Assembly: GCF_001730305.1 (NCBI RefSeq)
Contig: NZ_MIJY01000043.1
Location: forward strand, 1-64,000
Reading direction: 5' to 3'
Length of the DNA stretch: 64,000 nt
From: Enterococcus termitis
Lineage (GTDB): Bacteria; Bacillota; Bacilli; Lactobacillales; Enterococcaceae
Under the pieces are notes generated by a model. It worked only from the letters and a program-made list of their open reading frames with translations, did not search any database and had not been told where the DNA came from. Below, piece by piece: positions 63,206 through 64,000 of the stretch (position 1 is its first letter; the number at the start of each line of letters is the position of its first letter). The position numbers and the translations under genes were made by a program.

Positions 63206-63685
63206 ATGCATCCCATCCATCAAATTATATTACGATTAGTATTTTTATCTGTGTCATTAAGTGGATGTTCAAGCAAATTTGGGAAAGAAAAGTCTTCTGT
63301 AGCTTCTAGTAGTTCAAGTACTGTTAAAATTACTAAATCAAGTAGTTCACAAACTCAAGAGAGCACGCATTCTAATACTTCTAGCTCGATAACGAAACAG
63401 AGTGTTAATCAAGATAATAATAACAGAATCGATGATTCAACCCAATCGACTTCAGAGCAGAATGTAGTAAATGAGGCACAATTACAGCCGACTTCGGAGC
63501 AGGATGAAACAAATACAGATTGGAAAAATAAATTTGAAAATACATTATATGAAAATTATAAAGTAACCGTTAAAGAGTACGTTGACTATGGAAATGGTTA
63601 TTTCGGAGTTTTTGTAAACGAAGTTGATACAGGGGACAATGCTTATGTAACCGTTAATTCAGCAACAGGCAATTTTCATGGGTAA
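63206..63685 (+). CDS. Small lipoprotein with Ser/Thr-rich linker
   Basis: From ATG 63206 the 159-residue product has a lipobox LSLSGCSS (Cys near 24), ~85 Ser/Thr/Gln-rich residues and a C-terminal ~55-residue domain (FENTLYENYKVTVKEYVDYG ... VNSATGNFHG). The start lies on a terminator T-run without a ribosome binding site, so the front of the gene may have been rearranged. Function unknown. Confidence 0.6.
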   Translation: MHPIHQIILRLVFLSVSLSGCSSKFGKEKSSVASSSSSTVKITKSSSSQTQESTHSNTSSSITKQSVNQDNNNRIDDSTQSTSEQNVVNEAQLQPTSEQDETNTDWKNKFENTLYENYKVTVKEYVDYGNGYFGVFVNEVDTGDNAYVTVNSATGNFHG

Positions 63686-63722
63686 GCATGAGCATATCTA
63701 AAAAATGAATATTTTTTGTTAG

Positions 63723-63761
63723 AGACTTTTTAGGCTATTCAATTACCTAGAAGTCTTTTTT
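63723..63761 (+). terminator. Terminator of the lipoprotein gene
   Basis: AGACTTTTTAGG pairs with CCTAGAAGTCT, followed by TTTTT. Confidence 0.65.
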
Positions 63762-64000
63762 ATATAACTACGATTACCTAAATTTTGTTTTTGACAGGTT
63801 TTTAAGGGGTACTTCTCTGTTTCCATCATTTATCTAGATTTCACGTGAGTGTGATATGACTCAAAGATTTTATGTCCACTCGCTTTTTTCTGGCACGGAT
63901 TCAAAACAATCGTTTTGACATCTAAGCAATACTGGTCTCTTTGGAAAATAGAAATAGTGTGAGTATCACATAATCCGTGAAACTTTTTAAGTTAAGGTAT
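63762..64000. other. Window end, no gene seen
   Basis: No reading frame or repeat is supported in the last 240 bases. Confidence 0.4.

Overview
The window reads as low-GC Gram-positive DNA, most likely from an Enterococcus or close relative. The signs are a C-terminal WxL-domain fragment, a BspA-type internalin-like surface protein, a Tn916/ICEBs1-family conjugative element, strong AGGAGG-type ribosome binding sites and AT-rich spacers. The species cannot be fixed from the sequence. Much of the window is accessory DNA with many relics: two decayed tyrosine recombinases, IS3 and IS110 remnants, duplicated gene ends and nonsense-broken genes.

Layout. (1) 1-7.4 kb: the tail of a WxL protein, a 5'-truncated Rhs/YD-repeat toxin with its probable immunity gene, then orphan toxin and immunity cassettes (barnase-like RNase ends, barstar-like and DUF2716-like proteins), some decayed. 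(2) 7.4-14.6 kb: an ImmA/IrrE plus DUF4411 (PIN-like) pair, small unknown proteins, a bacteriocin-like relic, a broken matrixin-like protease, DUF3139 and DUF4064 membrane proteins, and long gene-poor stretches. (3) 14.6-32.2 kb: a selenium island. It has a YedE-type transporter with a TusA-like protein, tRNA-Sec (selC), and one long run of plus-strand genes: prdC (UGA Sec), prdA, a CBO2463-like gene, prdB (UGA Sec), an interrupted prdD, prdF, a TauE/SafE permease, selD, yedF, a DUF3343 gene, selB, a cysteine-desulfurase-like gene and selA. It holds a complete set to take up and activate selenium, make Sec-tRNA, decode UGA and build the selenoenzyme D-proline reductase. (4) 32.2-45.2 kb: a relic surface-protein end, a DUF2712 secreted protein with a dedicated ABC exporter, a YdeI-family gene, an aldo/keto reductase, an 860-residue BspA-like surface protein, a relic integrase and a small secreted-peptide locus. 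(5) 45.2-62.9 kb, minus strand: the conjugation module of a Tn916/ICEBs1-type element (Mom-like GNAT, thioester/Cna-B LPQTG adhesin, 30-aa ORF, orf23, orf22, orf21 coupling ATPase, oriT, orf20 relaxase, ardA, conB, conC, conD, conE, conG, cwlT), with an IS110 element inserted between conD and conE. No intact integrase or excisionase is visible. (6) 62.9-64 kb: terminators and a small lipoprotein gene.

How the parts work together. PrdF would convert L-proline to D-proline. PrdA (pyruvoyl precursor) with PrdB (Sec) would reduce D-proline to 5-aminovalerate, and PrdC would feed electrons. SelD, YedF, DUF3343 and the desulfurase would supply activated selenium, SelA and selC would make Sec-tRNA, and SelB would deliver it at the two in-frame UGAs. 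This is unusual for Lactobacillales and, with relic recombinases on both sides, suggests horizontal acquisition. All functions are inferred from sequence motifs and gene order; no database search was run.
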